Assembly: GCF_040096225.1 (NCBI RefSeq)
Contig: NZ_JBBMFC010000006.1
Coordinates: 62,001 to 126,000 of the forward strand
Reading direction: 5' to 3'
Origin: Hominiventricola aquisgranensis
Lineage (GTDB): Bacteria; Bacillota; Clostridia; Lachnospirales; Lachnospiraceae
DNA length: 64,000 bases
The translations under genes were made by a program, and so were the position numbers. Below the pieces are notes generated by a model. It did no database searches, was not told the origin of the DNA, and saw nothing but the letters and a program-made list of their open reading frames with translations. Below are positions 33,351 through 42,838 of the stretch, piece after piece. Each line of letters begins with the position of its first letter. The stretch's first letter is position 1.

Positions 33351-34358
33351 ATGACGATCAGGGAAAGCACAGAACAGTGGGAAGATCAGTTTTTAAGTCC
33401 TTATGCTGCCCATAGCAGAGATTCCAGAGGCCGTGAGGTGGAGGAGACACCCTGCGACATCCGGCCGGTTTACCAAAGAGACCGGGATCGGATCCTGCAT
33501 TGTAAAGCCTTTCGGAGACTGAAGCACAAGACACAGGTATTTCTTACTCCACAGGGAGACCATTACCGCACCAGACTGACCCATACGCTGGAAGTGGCGC
33601 AGACAGCGAGAACCATTGCCAGGGCACTCAGACTCAATGAAGATCTGACCGAAGCCATTGCACTGGGACATGATCTTGGACACACACCTTTTGGTCATGC
33701 CGGAGAAAGGGCACTCAATGAGGTGTTCAGTGAAGGATTCCGACACCATGAACAAAGTGTACGGATCGTGGAGAAGCTGGAAAAGGAAGGCCGGGGGCTG
33801 AACCTGACCTGGGAAGTAAGAAACGGAATCCTCAACCATCAGATGACCGGTCAGCCGGACACTCTGGAAGGTTGGGTGGTTCGTTATTCTGACAAAATCG
33901 CGTATATTCACCATGATGTGGATGATGCGATCCGGGGAGGAATCATCCGGGAAGAGGAGATCCCCCGTACATATACAGATATTCTGGGACATTCGTCCAA
34001 GGAACGTCTGAATACCATGATCCATGACATTGTGGCACAGAGCCAGGGAAAACCTTCCATTACCATGTCAGAGGATGTGGAATTTGCTTTCAGGGGTATG
34101 CGCAGATATATGTTTGATAATGTGTATACTAATCCGAAAGCAAAGGGAGAGGAGCGCAAGGCAGAAAATACAGTGAAAGAGCTGTTTCTGTATTATATGG
34201 ATCATCCAGAGCTTCTTTCCAATGAATATATTGAGAGAATGTGGCAGTCCGGAGAGACACAGGAACGAAGTGTCTGCGATTATATTGCAGGAATGACGGA
34301 TCAGTATGCCATCACCAAATTCCAGGAGTTTTTCGTTCCGGCTGCCTGGAGGTATTAA
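33351..34358 (+). CDS. dgt: deoxyguanosinetriphosphate triphosphohydrolase-like protein
   Basis: A 335-residue HD-domain nucleotide hydrolase that removes triphosphate from dNTPs. Metal-binding residues are visible in RLTHTLEVAQ and ALGHDLGHTPFGH, and the N-terminal arginine patch (RPVYQRDRDRILHCKAFRRLKHKTQVF) is typical of the type-2 subfamily. It is the first gene of the dgt-dnaG-rpoD-trmK-nif3 cluster found in many clostridia. Start after GAAGGAGG. The primase gene follows by 18 bases. Confidence 0.92.
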   Translation: MTIRESTEQWEDQFLSPYAAHSRDSRGREVEETPCDIRPVYQRDRDRILHCKAFRRLKHKTQVFLTPQGDHYRTRLTHTLEVAQTARTIARALRLNEDLTEAIALGHDLGHTPFGHAGERALNEVFSEGFRHHEQSVRIVEKLEKEGRGLNLTWEVRNGILNHQMTGQPDTLEGWVVRYSDKIAYIHHDVDDAIRGGIIREEEIPRTYTDILGHSSKERLNTMIHDIVAQSQGKPSITMSEDVEFAFRGMRRYMFDNVYTNPKAKGEERKAENTVKELFLYYMDHPELLSNEYIERMWQSGETQERSVCDYIAGMTDQYAITKFQEFFVPAAWRY

Positions 34359-34376
34359 CAGGAATCGGGTGATTTC

Positions 34377-36155
34377 ATGAGTTACTATGCACAGGAACTG
34401 GTAGAAGAGATCCGTTCCCGCAGCGACATTGTGGATGTGATATCCGGCTATGTGAAGCTGCAGCGGAAAGGAAGCAACTATGTGGGAGTCTGCCCGTTCC
34501 ACAATGACCGAAATCCATCTATGTCCGTCAACCAGCCTAGGCAGATGTATCACTGTTTCAGTTGCGGAGCTGGTGGAGATGTATTTAAGTTTGTGATGGA
34601 TTATGAAAATCTGACATTCCCTGAGGCTGTCAAAGTACTGGCGGATCGGGCAGGCATTGAACTGCCGGAGCAGGATTATTCACCGGAAGCCAGAAAACAG
34701 GCAGATCTGAAGGAACAGATTATGGAGCTTAACCGTCTGGCAGGAAAGTATTATTACTATATGCTTCGCCAGCCGGATGGAAAGCAGGGCCTTGACTATC
34801 TCAAGGGGCGGAAGCTTTCGGATGAGACCATTCGGAAGTTTGGCCTTGGATGCTCCAGCAAACGGGGCAACGACCTGTATAAATACCTGAAAAGCAAAGG
34901 GTATTCGGATTCTCTGCTGAAAGAATCCGGGCTGATGCAGGTGGATGAACGAGATGGCATGCGCGATAAATTCTGGAACCGGGTCATGTTTCCCATTATG
35001 GACAGCCGAAACCGGATCATCGGATTCGGCGGACGGGTCATGGGAGATGCAAAGCCTAAATACCTGAACTCTCCGGAGACCAAGGTGTTTGACAAGAGCC
35101 GGAACCTCTATGGACTGAACCTGGCGCGGACAAGCCGGAAGCCAAACATGATTCTGTGTGAAGGGTACATGGATGTGATCGCCATGCACCAGGCGGGCTT
35201 CAATCAGGCGGTAGCGTCGCTGGGAACTGCGTTTACGCAGCAGCAGTCCGTGATCCTCAAACGGTATACCAATGAAGTACTTCTGACCTATGACAGTGAT
35301 GATGCGGGAGTGAGAGCCGCTATGCGGGCCATTCCGATCCTGAAGGATGCAGGTCTGACGGCCAGAGTTATCAATATGGAACCGTATAAGGATCCTGATG
35401 AATTCATCAAAGCGTTGGGAGCAGAGGAATTCCAGAAGCGGATCGACACGGCAGAGAGCAGCTTTTTCTTTGAATTGCGGATTCTGGAGAGACAGTATAA
35501 CTTCCGTGATCCGGAGAGCAAGACCTTGTTTTTCAGGGAAGTTGCGAAGAAACTGCTGGAGTTCGATGCAGGTATTGAGAGAAACAATTACATTGAAGCG
35601 GCGGCTGAGAAATATCATCTGACCTATGATCAGCTTGTGAAAATGGTGAGCCAGACCGGAGAGCAGCTGGGAAATCTGAAAAAACGGCCCGAGATGGGAA
35701 ATGTGTCCAGAGATCCGGCAAGAAGACGGCAGAAAGAAGATGCGGGTGTCCGTTCCCAGCGGTTACTGATCACATGGATGAGCACCAGTGAGCAGTTGTA
35801 CCGGAATATCACCAGATATGTAAAACCGGAAGATTTTACAGATGAGCTGTGCCAAAAGGCGGCTACATTGTTAGGAACACAGATGGAGCAGGGGCATCTG
35901 AACCCTGCGGCTCTTTTTCAGTATTTTGAGGAGGGAGAAGAACAGGAGCGTGCAGCAGCCATGTTTAATGACTCAATTCCAGCTCTGAAGAGCAGGGAGG
36001 AAGAGGAAAAAGCGTTACAGGAAACGATCCTGAGAGTAAAACAGAACAGCATCGCCTGGCAGACGGAGCACATGGATCCCGGAGACATGAATGCACTTCA
36101 GGAGATCGTGCGAAAGCGCAGGGAAATAGAGAAATTGCATATTTCTTTGGATTAA
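34377..36155 (+). CDS. dnaG: DNA primase
   Basis: A 592-residue primase that makes RNA primers at the replication fork. The N-terminal CHC2 zinc finger shows Cys39, His42, Cys60 and Cys63 (CPFH and CFSC). The RNA polymerase core with the Toprim fold follows (ILCEGYMDVIAMHQAG and LTYDSDDAGVRAA, about residues 255-310), then a C-terminal helicase-binding domain (about 450-592). It lies in the macromolecule-synthesis cluster between dgt and rpoD. ATG after AATCGGGTGATTTC. Confidence 0.97.
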   Translation: MSYYAQELVEEIRSRSDIVDVISGYVKLQRKGSNYVGVCPFHNDRNPSMSVNQPRQMYHCFSCGAGGDVFKFVMDYENLTFPEAVKVLADRAGIELPEQDYSPEARKQADLKEQIMELNRLAGKYYYYMLRQPDGKQGLDYLKGRKLSDETIRKFGLGCSSKRGNDLYKYLKSKGYSDSLLKESGLMQVDERDGMRDKFWNRVMFPIMDSRNRIIGFGGRVMGDAKPKYLNSPETKVFDKSRNLYGLNLARTSRKPNMILCEGYMDVIAMHQAGFNQAVASLGTAFTQQQSVILKRYTNEVLLTYDSDDAGVRAAMRAIPILKDAGLTARVINMEPYKDPDEFIKALGAEEFQKRIDTAESSFFFELRILERQYNFRDPESKTLFFREVAKKLLEFDAGIERNNYIEAAAEKYHLTYDQLVKMVSQTGEQLGNLKKRPEMGNVSRDPARRRQKEDAGVRSQRLLITWMSTSEQLYRNITRYVKPEDFTDELCQKAATLLGTQMEQGHLNPAALFQYFEEGEEQERAAAMFNDSIPALKSREEEEKALQETILRVKQNSIAWQTEHMDPGDMNALQEIVRKRREIEKLHISLD

Positions 36156-36192
36156 GGATAAAATATGAACAATTATGGAAGGAAGAACCAAT

Positions 36193-37296
36193 ATGGAAGA
36201 AAATGTAGCAAAATTCAGTGAGAAACTGAAAGAATTGCTGGCAATGGCAAAAAAGAAAAAGAATGTACTGGAGTATCAGGAGATCAGCGACTTCTTCAGC
36301 GATATGGAACTGGATGCGGAGAAATTCGATAAGATCCTTGACTTCCTGGAGCAGAATAACATCGATGTGCTGAGAATCACAGACGATGATGATGACAGTA
36401 ATATTATTCTCAGTGACGAGGATGATGTGGATGTGGAGCAGATCGATCTGTCTGTGCCGGATGGCGTGAGCATCGAAGATCCGGTCCGCATGTACTTAAA
36501 AGAGATCGGTAAAGTGCCGCTTCTGAGTGCGGAGGAAGAAATCGAACTGGCAAAACGGATGGAGCTTGGTGATGAAGATGCAAAAAAACGTCTGGCAGAG
36601 GCTAACCTTCGTCTGGTAGTCAGCATTGCAAAGCGTTATGTGGGACGTGGAATGCTGTTTCTGGATCTGATCCAGGAAGGTAATCTGGGTCTGATCAAAG
36701 CTGTAGAGAAATTTGATTACAGAAAAGGATATAAGTTCAGTACCTATGCGACCTGGTGGATCCGTCAGGCAATTACAAGAGCGATCGCAGATCAGGCACG
36801 TACGATCCGTATTCCGGTTCATATGGTAGAGACTATCAACAAGCTGATCCGTGTATCCAGACAGCTTCTTCAGGAGCTGGGCCGTGAGCCGCAGCCGGAA
36901 GAGATTGCAAAAGAAATGAATATGCCGGTAGACCGTGTACGTGAGATCCTGAAGATCTCCCAGGAACCGGTATCTCTGGAGACTCCGATCGGTGAAGAAG
37001 AGGACAGCCATCTGGGTGATTTTATTCAGGATGACAATGTTCCGGTGCCGGCAGAAGCAGCTGCATTTACACTGCTGAAAGAACAGCTGGTAGAGGTACT
37101 TGGTACACTGACGGAAAGAGAACAGAAGGTACTCCGTCTTCGGTTTGGACTGGATGATGGAAGAGCACGTACGCTGGAGGAAGTTGGAAAGGAATTTAAC
37201 GTTACCCGTGAGCGTATCCGTCAGATCGAGGCGAAGGCTCTCCGCAAACTGCGTCATCCGAGCCGCAGCCGGAAACTGAAGGATTTCCTGGAGTAA
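36193..37296 (+). CDS. rpoD: primary RNA polymerase sigma factor (sigma-70/SigA)
   Basis: The 367-residue housekeeping sigma factor. A short region 1.1 with an acidic stretch (about 60-85) is followed by region 1.2 (DPVRMYLKEIGKVPLL), region 2 (KRYVGRGMLFLDLIQEGNLGLIKAVEKFDY and FSTYATWWIRQAI), region 3 and region 4 (TLEEVGKEFNVTRERIRQIEAKALRKLRHP). It recognises the TTGACA/TATAAT promoters seen elsewhere in the window. I chose ATG 36193 after GGAAGGAAG; an ATG at 36175 would add six residues without a clear site. Confidence 0.97.
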   Translation: MEENVAKFSEKLKELLAMAKKKKNVLEYQEISDFFSDMELDAEKFDKILDFLEQNNIDVLRITDDDDDSNIILSDEDDVDVEQIDLSVPDGVSIEDPVRMYLKEIGKVPLLSAEEEIELAKRMELGDEDAKKRLAEANLRLVVSIAKRYVGRGMLFLDLIQEGNLGLIKAVEKFDYRKGYKFSTYATWWIRQAITRAIADQARTIRIPVHMVETINKLIRVSRQLLQELGREPQPEEIAKEMNMPVDRVREILKISQEPVSLETPIGEEEDSHLGDFIQDDNVPVPAEAAAFTLLKEQLVEVLGTLTEREQKVLRLRFGLDDGRARTLEEVGKEFNVTRERIRQIEAKALRKLRHPSRSRKLKDFLE

Positions 37297-37301
37297 CTTA
37301 C

Positions 37302-38033
37302 ATGGGAATTCAGTTATCAAAGAGAATGAGTGCCCTGGCGTCATTGGTGACGGAGGGCAGCCGTCTGGCTGATATTGGAACGGATCATGGATATATTCCC
37401 ATTGCACTGGTGCAGAAAGGCAGAATCCCGTCAGCACTTGCCATGGATGTTGGAAAAGGTCCTTTGTCAAGGGCCAGAGAGCATATTCATAGTCAGGGAC
37501 TGGATACATATATAGAGACACGGTTGTCAGATGGATTGACAGAGCTTCATGAGGGAGAAGCAGATACCGTTTTGATCGCCGGAATGGGCGGTATGCTCAT
37601 GAAAAGGATTCTGGAAGGTGGCGGGCATTGCCTGTCCAGTGTTGGGGAACTGATTTTGCAGCCCCAGTCAGATATCCATCTGGTGCGGAAGTTCCTGGCG
37701 GAGCATGGCTATCAAATCACGGACGAGGACATAGTGCTGGAGGATGGAAAATATTATCCCATGATGCGTGCAGAACTTATCCACGACTTTGAAGATAGAA
37801 GTGGACAGTGTAAGGATCATCCGTGGAAAACCTTCCAGTATTTTTATGGTGATGTGGAAAAACAGCGCTCTCCGGAGGTTTTGAGGAATTTCCTCATTCA
37901 TGAACAGGAGAAAAGCAGCACCATCATGGAGCGTCTGCATGAAAATGGAAGAGAAGTGTCTGATCGCATGAAAGAGCTTCAGGAGCAGATGAATCTGATC
38001 AGGGAGACGCTGGAAGCGTTGGACGGCAGATAA
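37302..38033 (+). CDS. trmK: tRNA (adenine(22)-N1)-methyltransferase
   Basis: A 243-residue SAM-dependent methyltransferase for A22 of tRNA. It starts MGIQLSKRMSALASLV, a typical TrmK N-terminus, with motif I ADIGTDHGYIPIAL, the catalytic-region motif IAGMGGMLM and LQPQSD, and a C-terminal coiled coil (about 185-240). Its position between rpoD and the Nif3-like gene is conserved in Firmicutes. It begins five bases after rpoD. Confidence 0.92.
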   Translation: MGIQLSKRMSALASLVTEGSRLADIGTDHGYIPIALVQKGRIPSALAMDVGKGPLSRAREHIHSQGLDTYIETRLSDGLTELHEGEADTVLIAGMGGMLMKRILEGGGHCLSSVGELILQPQSDIHLVRKFLAEHGYQITDEDIVLEDGKYYPMMRAELIHDFEDRSGQCKDHPWKTFQYFYGDVEKQRSPEVLRNFLIHEQEKSSTIMERLHENGREVSDRMKELQEQMNLIRETLEALDGR

Positions 38034-38045
38034 GGAGGACGGATA

Positions 38046-38816
38046 ATGAAATGCAGCGAGATCTGTGCTCTGATCGAGCAGGAATATGGAACAGAATATG
38101 CCTGTGACTGGGATAATGTTGGATTATTGGCCGGCCGCAGTACAAAAGAAGTAAAGAAAATCCTTTTGAGCCTGGACGCCACAGACGAAGTGGTTCGCAT
38201 GGCAGCAGAAGGTGGATATGATATGTTGATCACTCACCATCCCATGCTATTTTCAGCCATCAAGCGGGTGACTGATCAGGATATGAATGGGCGAAGATTG
38301 CTGGAACTGATCCGCAATGACATTTCTTATTATGCCATGCATACGAATTATGATACCAGAGGAATGGCAGATCTGGCAACGCGGCTGATGGGACTGACCG
38401 AGTGCGCAGTACTGGAAGAAGTGAAAGATGGGGAAGGCATCGGAAGAGTCGGAAAACTGCCTCATCCTATGACCCTTCGGGAGTGTGGAGAGCAGGTGAA
38501 AGTGGCATATGGCATTCCAAATGTCAGACTGTTTGGAAATCCGGATACACAGGTAAGCCTGGTGGGAATCTGCCCAGGGGCTGGAAAAAGTACTATGCCG
38601 CTGGCATTAGGCTTTGGATGCGACGTCTATATTACCGGAGACATTGACCATCATACTGGTATTGATGCAGTGGATCAGGGAATGTGTATCATTGATGCCG
38701 GACATTATGGTGTGGAACACATTTTTATGGAGGATGTGAAAGCATATCTGGAAAAGGTGCTGACAGGTGTCCATATGGACTGCGTGGCTGTGAAGCATCC
38801 ATTTGTAGTTATCTAA
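38046..38816 (+). CDS. Nif3-like dinuclear metal-centre protein
   Basis: A 256-residue protein of the NIF3/YqfO family, which forms hexameric toroids with two metals per subunit. Metal ligands are visible in MLITHHPMLF, MHTNYDTRG, and GHYGVEHIF near the C-terminus. It lacks the CutA-like insert (PII-like domain) of the longer YqfO proteins. Some databases label it GTP cyclohydrolase 1 type 2, but activity is uncertain. It follows trmK by 12 bases and closes the cluster before a terminator. Confidence 0.9.
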   Translation: MKCSEICALIEQEYGTEYACDWDNVGLLAGRSTKEVKKILLSLDATDEVVRMAAEGGYDMLITHHPMLFSAIKRVTDQDMNGRRLLELIRNDISYYAMHTNYDTRGMADLATRLMGLTECAVLEEVKDGEGIGRVGKLPHPMTLRECGEQVKVAYGIPNVRLFGNPDTQVSLVGICPGAGKSTMPLALGFGCDVYITGDIDHHTGIDAVDQGMCIIDAGHYGVEHIFMEDVKAYLEKVLTGVHMDCVAVKHPFVVI

Positions 38817-38827
38817 AAATACTCTAA

Positions 38828-38849
38828 GGCCCGTGAGATACGGGCTTTT
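38828..38849 (+). terminator. intrinsic terminator of the dgt-nif3 cluster
   Basis: GCCCGT (38829-38834), GAGAT loop, ACGGGC (38840-38845), then TTTT. Confidence 0.75.
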
Positions 38850-38883
38850 GGCAGTTATACAGACAGGAAGGGGTGTACCGTAT

Positions 38884-40536
38884 ATGAGACAGATCATAGT
38901 AGAAGGACAGACTCTGGATGTGAAGGATGGAACGACATATCTGGAACTGGCGAAGAATTTTCAAAAGAAATTTGACCATGATATTGTATTGGTTCTGGAA
39001 AATAACAAGATGCGGGAGCTGTTCCGCAAAGTGAAAGATGGAGCAACGGTTACTTTTCTGACAACCGGACAGATCGATGGCTATAATACATACAGAAGAA
39101 GTGCAACTTTGCTTTTGTTGAAGGCAATCTATGATGTGGAAGGCATGGAAGCTGTTCGTGGCATGAAAGTGGAGTTCTCTGTCAGCGAGGGCTACTATGT
39201 GAGCAGCAAAAAGATGCCGGTAGACCAGGAAACGCTCGGCCGGATCGAAATGCGGATGAAAGAACTGGTAAATGAAAATCTGCCAATTGAAAAGCATAGC
39301 ATTCCGGTGGAAGAAGCCATTGAGCATTTTACGGAACATGGAATGATCGACAAAGCACGTCTGTTCCGCTTCCGCAGAAGCTCCAGCGTGAATGTATATC
39401 TGCTGGATAATTTTGAGGATTACTATTATGGATATATGGTACCCAGCACCGGGTATTTGAAATATTTTAAGCTGATTCCCTATGATGAAGGATTTGTGCT
39501 GGAATTCCCGCCACGCAAGACCCCGGAAACTTTTGGACCATTCAAGGAGCAGCATAAGGTATTCCAGACACTGAAAAGTTCTACTAAATGGGGAGAGATC
39601 CTGGATGTGGGAACTGTTGGTGCGTTAAATGAGCAGATCTCTGCAGGAAATATCGGAAATATCATTCTGGCGCAGGAAGCGATCATGGAAAAAGAGTTGG
39701 GAAATATTGCAGAGCAGATCGCAGCTCTCCCAGACAAGAAGCTGATTATGATCGCAGGACCATCCTCGTCAGGAAAGACCACATTTTCTCATCGTCTTTC
39801 CATTCAACTGATGGCACATGGTCTGAAGCCTCATCCAATCGCAGTGGACAATTATTTTGTGGAACGCGTGGATACACCAAAGGATGAGAATGGACAGTAC
39901 AATTTTGAATGTCTGGAAGCTATGGACATTGAGCTGTTTAATCAGCAGATGAGTGCACTTCTTCGGGGAGAAGAAGTGTATATGCCGACCTTTAATTTTA
40001 TTACCGGTACGAAAGAATATAAGGGCAACAGCCTGAAGCTGGGACCGGAAGATGTACTGGTCATCGAAGGCATCCACTGCCTGAATGATGCCCTGTCCTA
40101 TTCTCTTCCGGCAGAAAATAAGTTTAAGATCTACGTGAGTGCCCTGACGCAGATGAATATTGACGAGCATAACCGGATCCCGACCACAGACGGACGACTG
40201 CTCCGCAGAATGGTCCGCGATGCCAGAACCCGTGGGGCAAGTGCTCAGAAGACTATCTCCATGTGGCCGTCAGTCCGTCGTGGTGAAGATGAGAACATTT
40301 TCCCATATCAGGAGTCGGCAGATGTGGTATTCAACTCTGCACTGATCTATGAGCTGTCTGTATTAAAACAGTATGCAGAACCACTGCTCTTTGGTATCAA
40401 GCCGGAGGAACCGGAGTATCTGGAAGCAAAACGGCTGCTGAAATTTCTTAACTATTTCCAGGGAATCGACAGCAATATGATTCCGGGCAACTCCATTTTG
40501 CGAGAATTTATAGGAGGAAGCTTTTTCAACGTGTAA
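38884..40536 (+). CDS. TGS-domain uridine kinase-like protein
   Basis: A 550-residue fusion. The N-terminus (about 1-60) is a TGS domain as in threonyl-tRNA synthetase, followed by an alanyl/threonyl-tRNA synthetase second-additional-domain-like part (about 65-190), and a C-terminal uridine kinase/phosphoribulokinase domain (about 280-490) with the P-loop AGPSSSGKTTFS and DNYFVERVDTP. It probably phosphorylates a nucleoside such as uridine or cytidine, with the TGS part sensing nucleotide or RNA; the latter is inference. Start ATG 38884 after GGAAGGGG. This fusion is common in clostridia. Confidence 0.88.
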   Translation: MRQIIVEGQTLDVKDGTTYLELAKNFQKKFDHDIVLVLENNKMRELFRKVKDGATVTFLTTGQIDGYNTYRRSATLLLLKAIYDVEGMEAVRGMKVEFSVSEGYYVSSKKMPVDQETLGRIEMRMKELVNENLPIEKHSIPVEEAIEHFTEHGMIDKARLFRFRRSSSVNVYLLDNFEDYYYGYMVPSTGYLKYFKLIPYDEGFVLEFPPRKTPETFGPFKEQHKVFQTLKSSTKWGEILDVGTVGALNEQISAGNIGNIILAQEAIMEKELGNIAEQIAALPDKKLIMIAGPSSSGKTTFSHRLSIQLMAHGLKPHPIAVDNYFVERVDTPKDENGQYNFECLEAMDIELFNQQMSALLRGEEVYMPTFNFITGTKEYKGNSLKLGPEDVLVIEGIHCLNDALSYSLPAENKFKIYVSALTQMNIDEHNRIPTTDGRLLRRMVRDARTRGASAQKTISMWPSVRRGEDENIFPYQESADVVFNSALIYELSVLKQYAEPLLFGIKPEEPEYLEAKRLLKFLNYFQGIDSNMIPGNSILREFIGGSFFNV

Positions 40537-40568
40537 CTGATGAAAAGCTGTTCACAGGGGGTGAGAGT

Positions 40569-42155
40569 ATGGGAACGTATTTGAATCCGGGAAGCAAAGG
40601 ATTTCAGGAAAGTCTTAACTCTGACATTTATGTAGATAAGACCGGACTGATTGAAAAGACAAATGCGAAAATCAATACATTGCAGAAATATTTGTGTATT
40701 AGTCGTCCGCGCAGATTTGGAAAATCCATGGCAGCAAATATGCTGGCAGCATATTATGACAGAGAGACTGACAGCAGACATTTGTTTGAGCATTTCCAGG
40801 TGAGCAGAATCGCTTCTTATGAAGAACACAGAAATCAATACGATGTGATCAGAGTGAATATGCAGGAGTTCTTCAGTGTATCACATGAAATTGATGAGAT
40901 GCTGAAGCTTTTGCAGGAGCGTCTGATTCTGGAACTGAAACGGAAATATCCGGAGTATGTGACACAGAATAATCTGATGTTTGCCATGCAGGATGTGTAT
41001 GCATTTACACAGCATCCGTTTATTATTCTGATCGATGAATGGGATTGCCTGTTCAGAGAGTATCAACATGATCAGAATGCCCAGAAAAAATATCTGGATT
41101 TTTTGCGAAGCTGGCTGAAGGATAAGGAATATGTAGCTTTGGCATATATGACAGGTATTTTACCGATTAAAAAATATGGGTCTCATTCTGCTTTGAATAT
41201 GTTTACTGAGTATTCCATGACAGATCCTGGTGATCTGGCGGAATATTTTGGCTTTACAGAAGATGAAGTAAAAAAATTGTGTGCAGAATACCAGATGAAT
41301 TATGAAGAGACAAAGGCCTGGTATGACGGATATCACTTAAGGGTCCATCAGCGGACGAAAGTCTTCGATTATGCCATGTACAATCCTAAATCCGTAGTAG
41401 AAGCAATGATGCGTCATAAGTATGGCACATATTGGAACCGTACGGAGACGTATGAAGCGTTGAAAGTCTATATTCAGATGAATATGGATGGCTTGAAAGA
41501 TGCTGTTATAGAAATGCTTGGTGGAGAGTCCGTTCGTGTTAATACTGGGACGTTTATGAATGATATGACCACATTTGCGACCAGAGATGATGTTCTTACG
41601 TTATTGGTACATCTGGGATATCTGACCTATGACAGTGATGCAGAGAAGGTATCAATTCCGAACAGAGAAGTTGCACAGGAATATGTGAATGCAGTCAGCA
41701 CTATGGACTGGCATGAAGTAGCGCGCTCTATTGAAGCTTCCAGAAAGCTGCTGGAAGCACTGTGGAAGATGGATGAGGCTGCTGTGGCAAAAGGTGTGGA
41801 ACAGGCACATAAAGAGATCTCAGTTTTACAGTATAATAATGAAAATGCATTAAGCTGTACGATCAATCTGGCCTTCTATTTTGCAAGAGAATATTATACG
41901 ATAGTTCGGGAGTTACCGACAGGAAAAGGGTTTGCAGATATTGTGATGATTCCAAGAAAGCTTCATATAGATAAGCCGGCAGTAGTAATCGAACTGAAAT
42001 GGGATAAGAGTGTATCAGGGGCAATTGAGCAGATCAAGAGAAATGAATATATAGATGTTCTGCGTGATTACAAAGGAAATTTGCTGCTTGCAGGTATCAA
42101 TTACAGCAAAAAGACAAAGAAGCATACCTGCATGATTGAACAGGTTCAGCTTTGA
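40569..42155 (+). CDS. AAA-ATPase-like/PD-(D/E)XK nuclease-domain protein
   Basis: A 528-residue protein of the AAA-ATPase_like plus DUF1703 type. The N-terminus has DIYVDKTGLI, then the nucleotide-binding loop RPRRFGKSMAANML (about 43-56) and the Walker B-like IILIDEWD (about 152-159). The C-terminus has a PD-(D/E)XK nuclease pattern: FADIVM, then VIELKWDKS (Asp, Glu-x-Lys). Such genes occur in many copies in Lachnospiraceae and Bacteroidetes. A role in DNA processing, mobile-element spread or defence has been guessed but is not known. It stands alone with GGGGGTGAGAG ahead of the ATG. Confidence 0.85.
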   Translation: MGTYLNPGSKGFQESLNSDIYVDKTGLIEKTNAKINTLQKYLCISRPRRFGKSMAANMLAAYYDRETDSRHLFEHFQVSRIASYEEHRNQYDVIRVNMQEFFSVSHEIDEMLKLLQERLILELKRKYPEYVTQNNLMFAMQDVYAFTQHPFIILIDEWDCLFREYQHDQNAQKKYLDFLRSWLKDKEYVALAYMTGILPIKKYGSHSALNMFTEYSMTDPGDLAEYFGFTEDEVKKLCAEYQMNYEETKAWYDGYHLRVHQRTKVFDYAMYNPKSVVEAMMRHKYGTYWNRTETYEALKVYIQMNMDGLKDAVIEMLGGESVRVNTGTFMNDMTTFATRDDVLTLLVHLGYLTYDSDAEKVSIPNREVAQEYVNAVSTMDWHEVARSIEASRKLLEALWKMDEAAVAKGVEQAHKEISVLQYNNENALSCTINLAFYFAREYYTIVRELPTGKGFADIVMIPRKLHIDKPAVVIELKWDKSVSGAIEQIKRNEYIDVLRDYKGNLLLAGINYSKKTKKHTCMIEQVQL

Positions 42156-42181
42156 AATTAACAGGAGTAATATACAATAAG

Positions 42182-42805
42182 ATGAAAGAACTGATCAAAA
42201 AACGGCATCTCATTCCGATTGCGGTGTGGTTTGTTATTTATATGGGATTATTTGGATTTCTGGAGATCGTACCGCCCAAAGAAGTGCATCTGATCCACTG
42301 TGCACTGGATGACATGATTCCATATATGGCAGTGTTTATCTACCCGTATGTGAGCTGGTTTCCATACATAGTCGTGTGTGCGTATCTTGTAATCAAGAAT
42401 CTGGATGACAGACAATTCAAGAAAGCGGTACTGGTTCTGACCACAGGCATGAACATTTTCCTGTTCATTTCCTTCGTGTGGCCTACGGGACTGAGCCTCC
42501 GTGAGAGTATTGTCTATGATCTTCATACCTTAAGTGGAAATCTGTTGAAGTTCGTGCAGACGGTAGATACACCGAAAAGTGTATTCCCCAGCATGCACGT
42601 ATATGTGACACTGGTGCTTCAGTATACATTGGAGATGCAGAAAAAACTGATTCCATCCTGGGGTATCTGGGTTGGCAGAGTGCTGGCGGTGCTGATCGTG
42701 CTGTCCACCATGTTCACCAAGCAGCATTCCGTACTGGATGTGAGTGCCGCAATCGTCATGTTTGCAGTGCTGGTTGTGGTGGTTGAGAAAATCGTGAAAA
42801 AATAA
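42182..42805 (+). CDS. PAP2-family phosphatase
   Basis: A 207-residue membrane protein with about five helices. The PAP2 phosphatase pattern is partly present: PKSVFPSMHVYVTLVL (a P-S-x-H core) and KQHSVLDVSAAI (the H-D-type third motif), so it may act on isoprenoid or lipid phosphates, or inositol phosphoryl groups as in the AUR1-like branch. The first motif, KxxxxxxRP, is not clear. The start is uncertain: ATG 42182 has AGGAG 14 bases upstream; a TTG at 42152 that overlaps the previous stop would add ten residues and give translational coupling. Confidence 0.78.
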   Translation: MKELIKKRHLIPIAVWFVIYMGLFGFLEIVPPKEVHLIHCALDDMIPYMAVFIYPYVSWFPYIVVCAYLVIKNLDDRQFKKAVLVLTTGMNIFLFISFVWPTGLSLRESIVYDLHTLSGNLLKFVQTVDTPKSVFPSMHVYVTLVLQYTLEMQKKLIPSWGIWVGRVLAVLIVLSTMFTKQHSVLDVSAAIVMFAVLVVVVEKIVKK

Positions 42806-42838
42806 AGAGTAATGATAGGAAAGGCTGTCGGAGAAAAA

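Noticed and set aside
40569..42155. Reading the AAA/PD-(D/E)XK gene as part of a transposon
   Set aside because: No terminal repeats, target duplication or transposase partner are visible around it.
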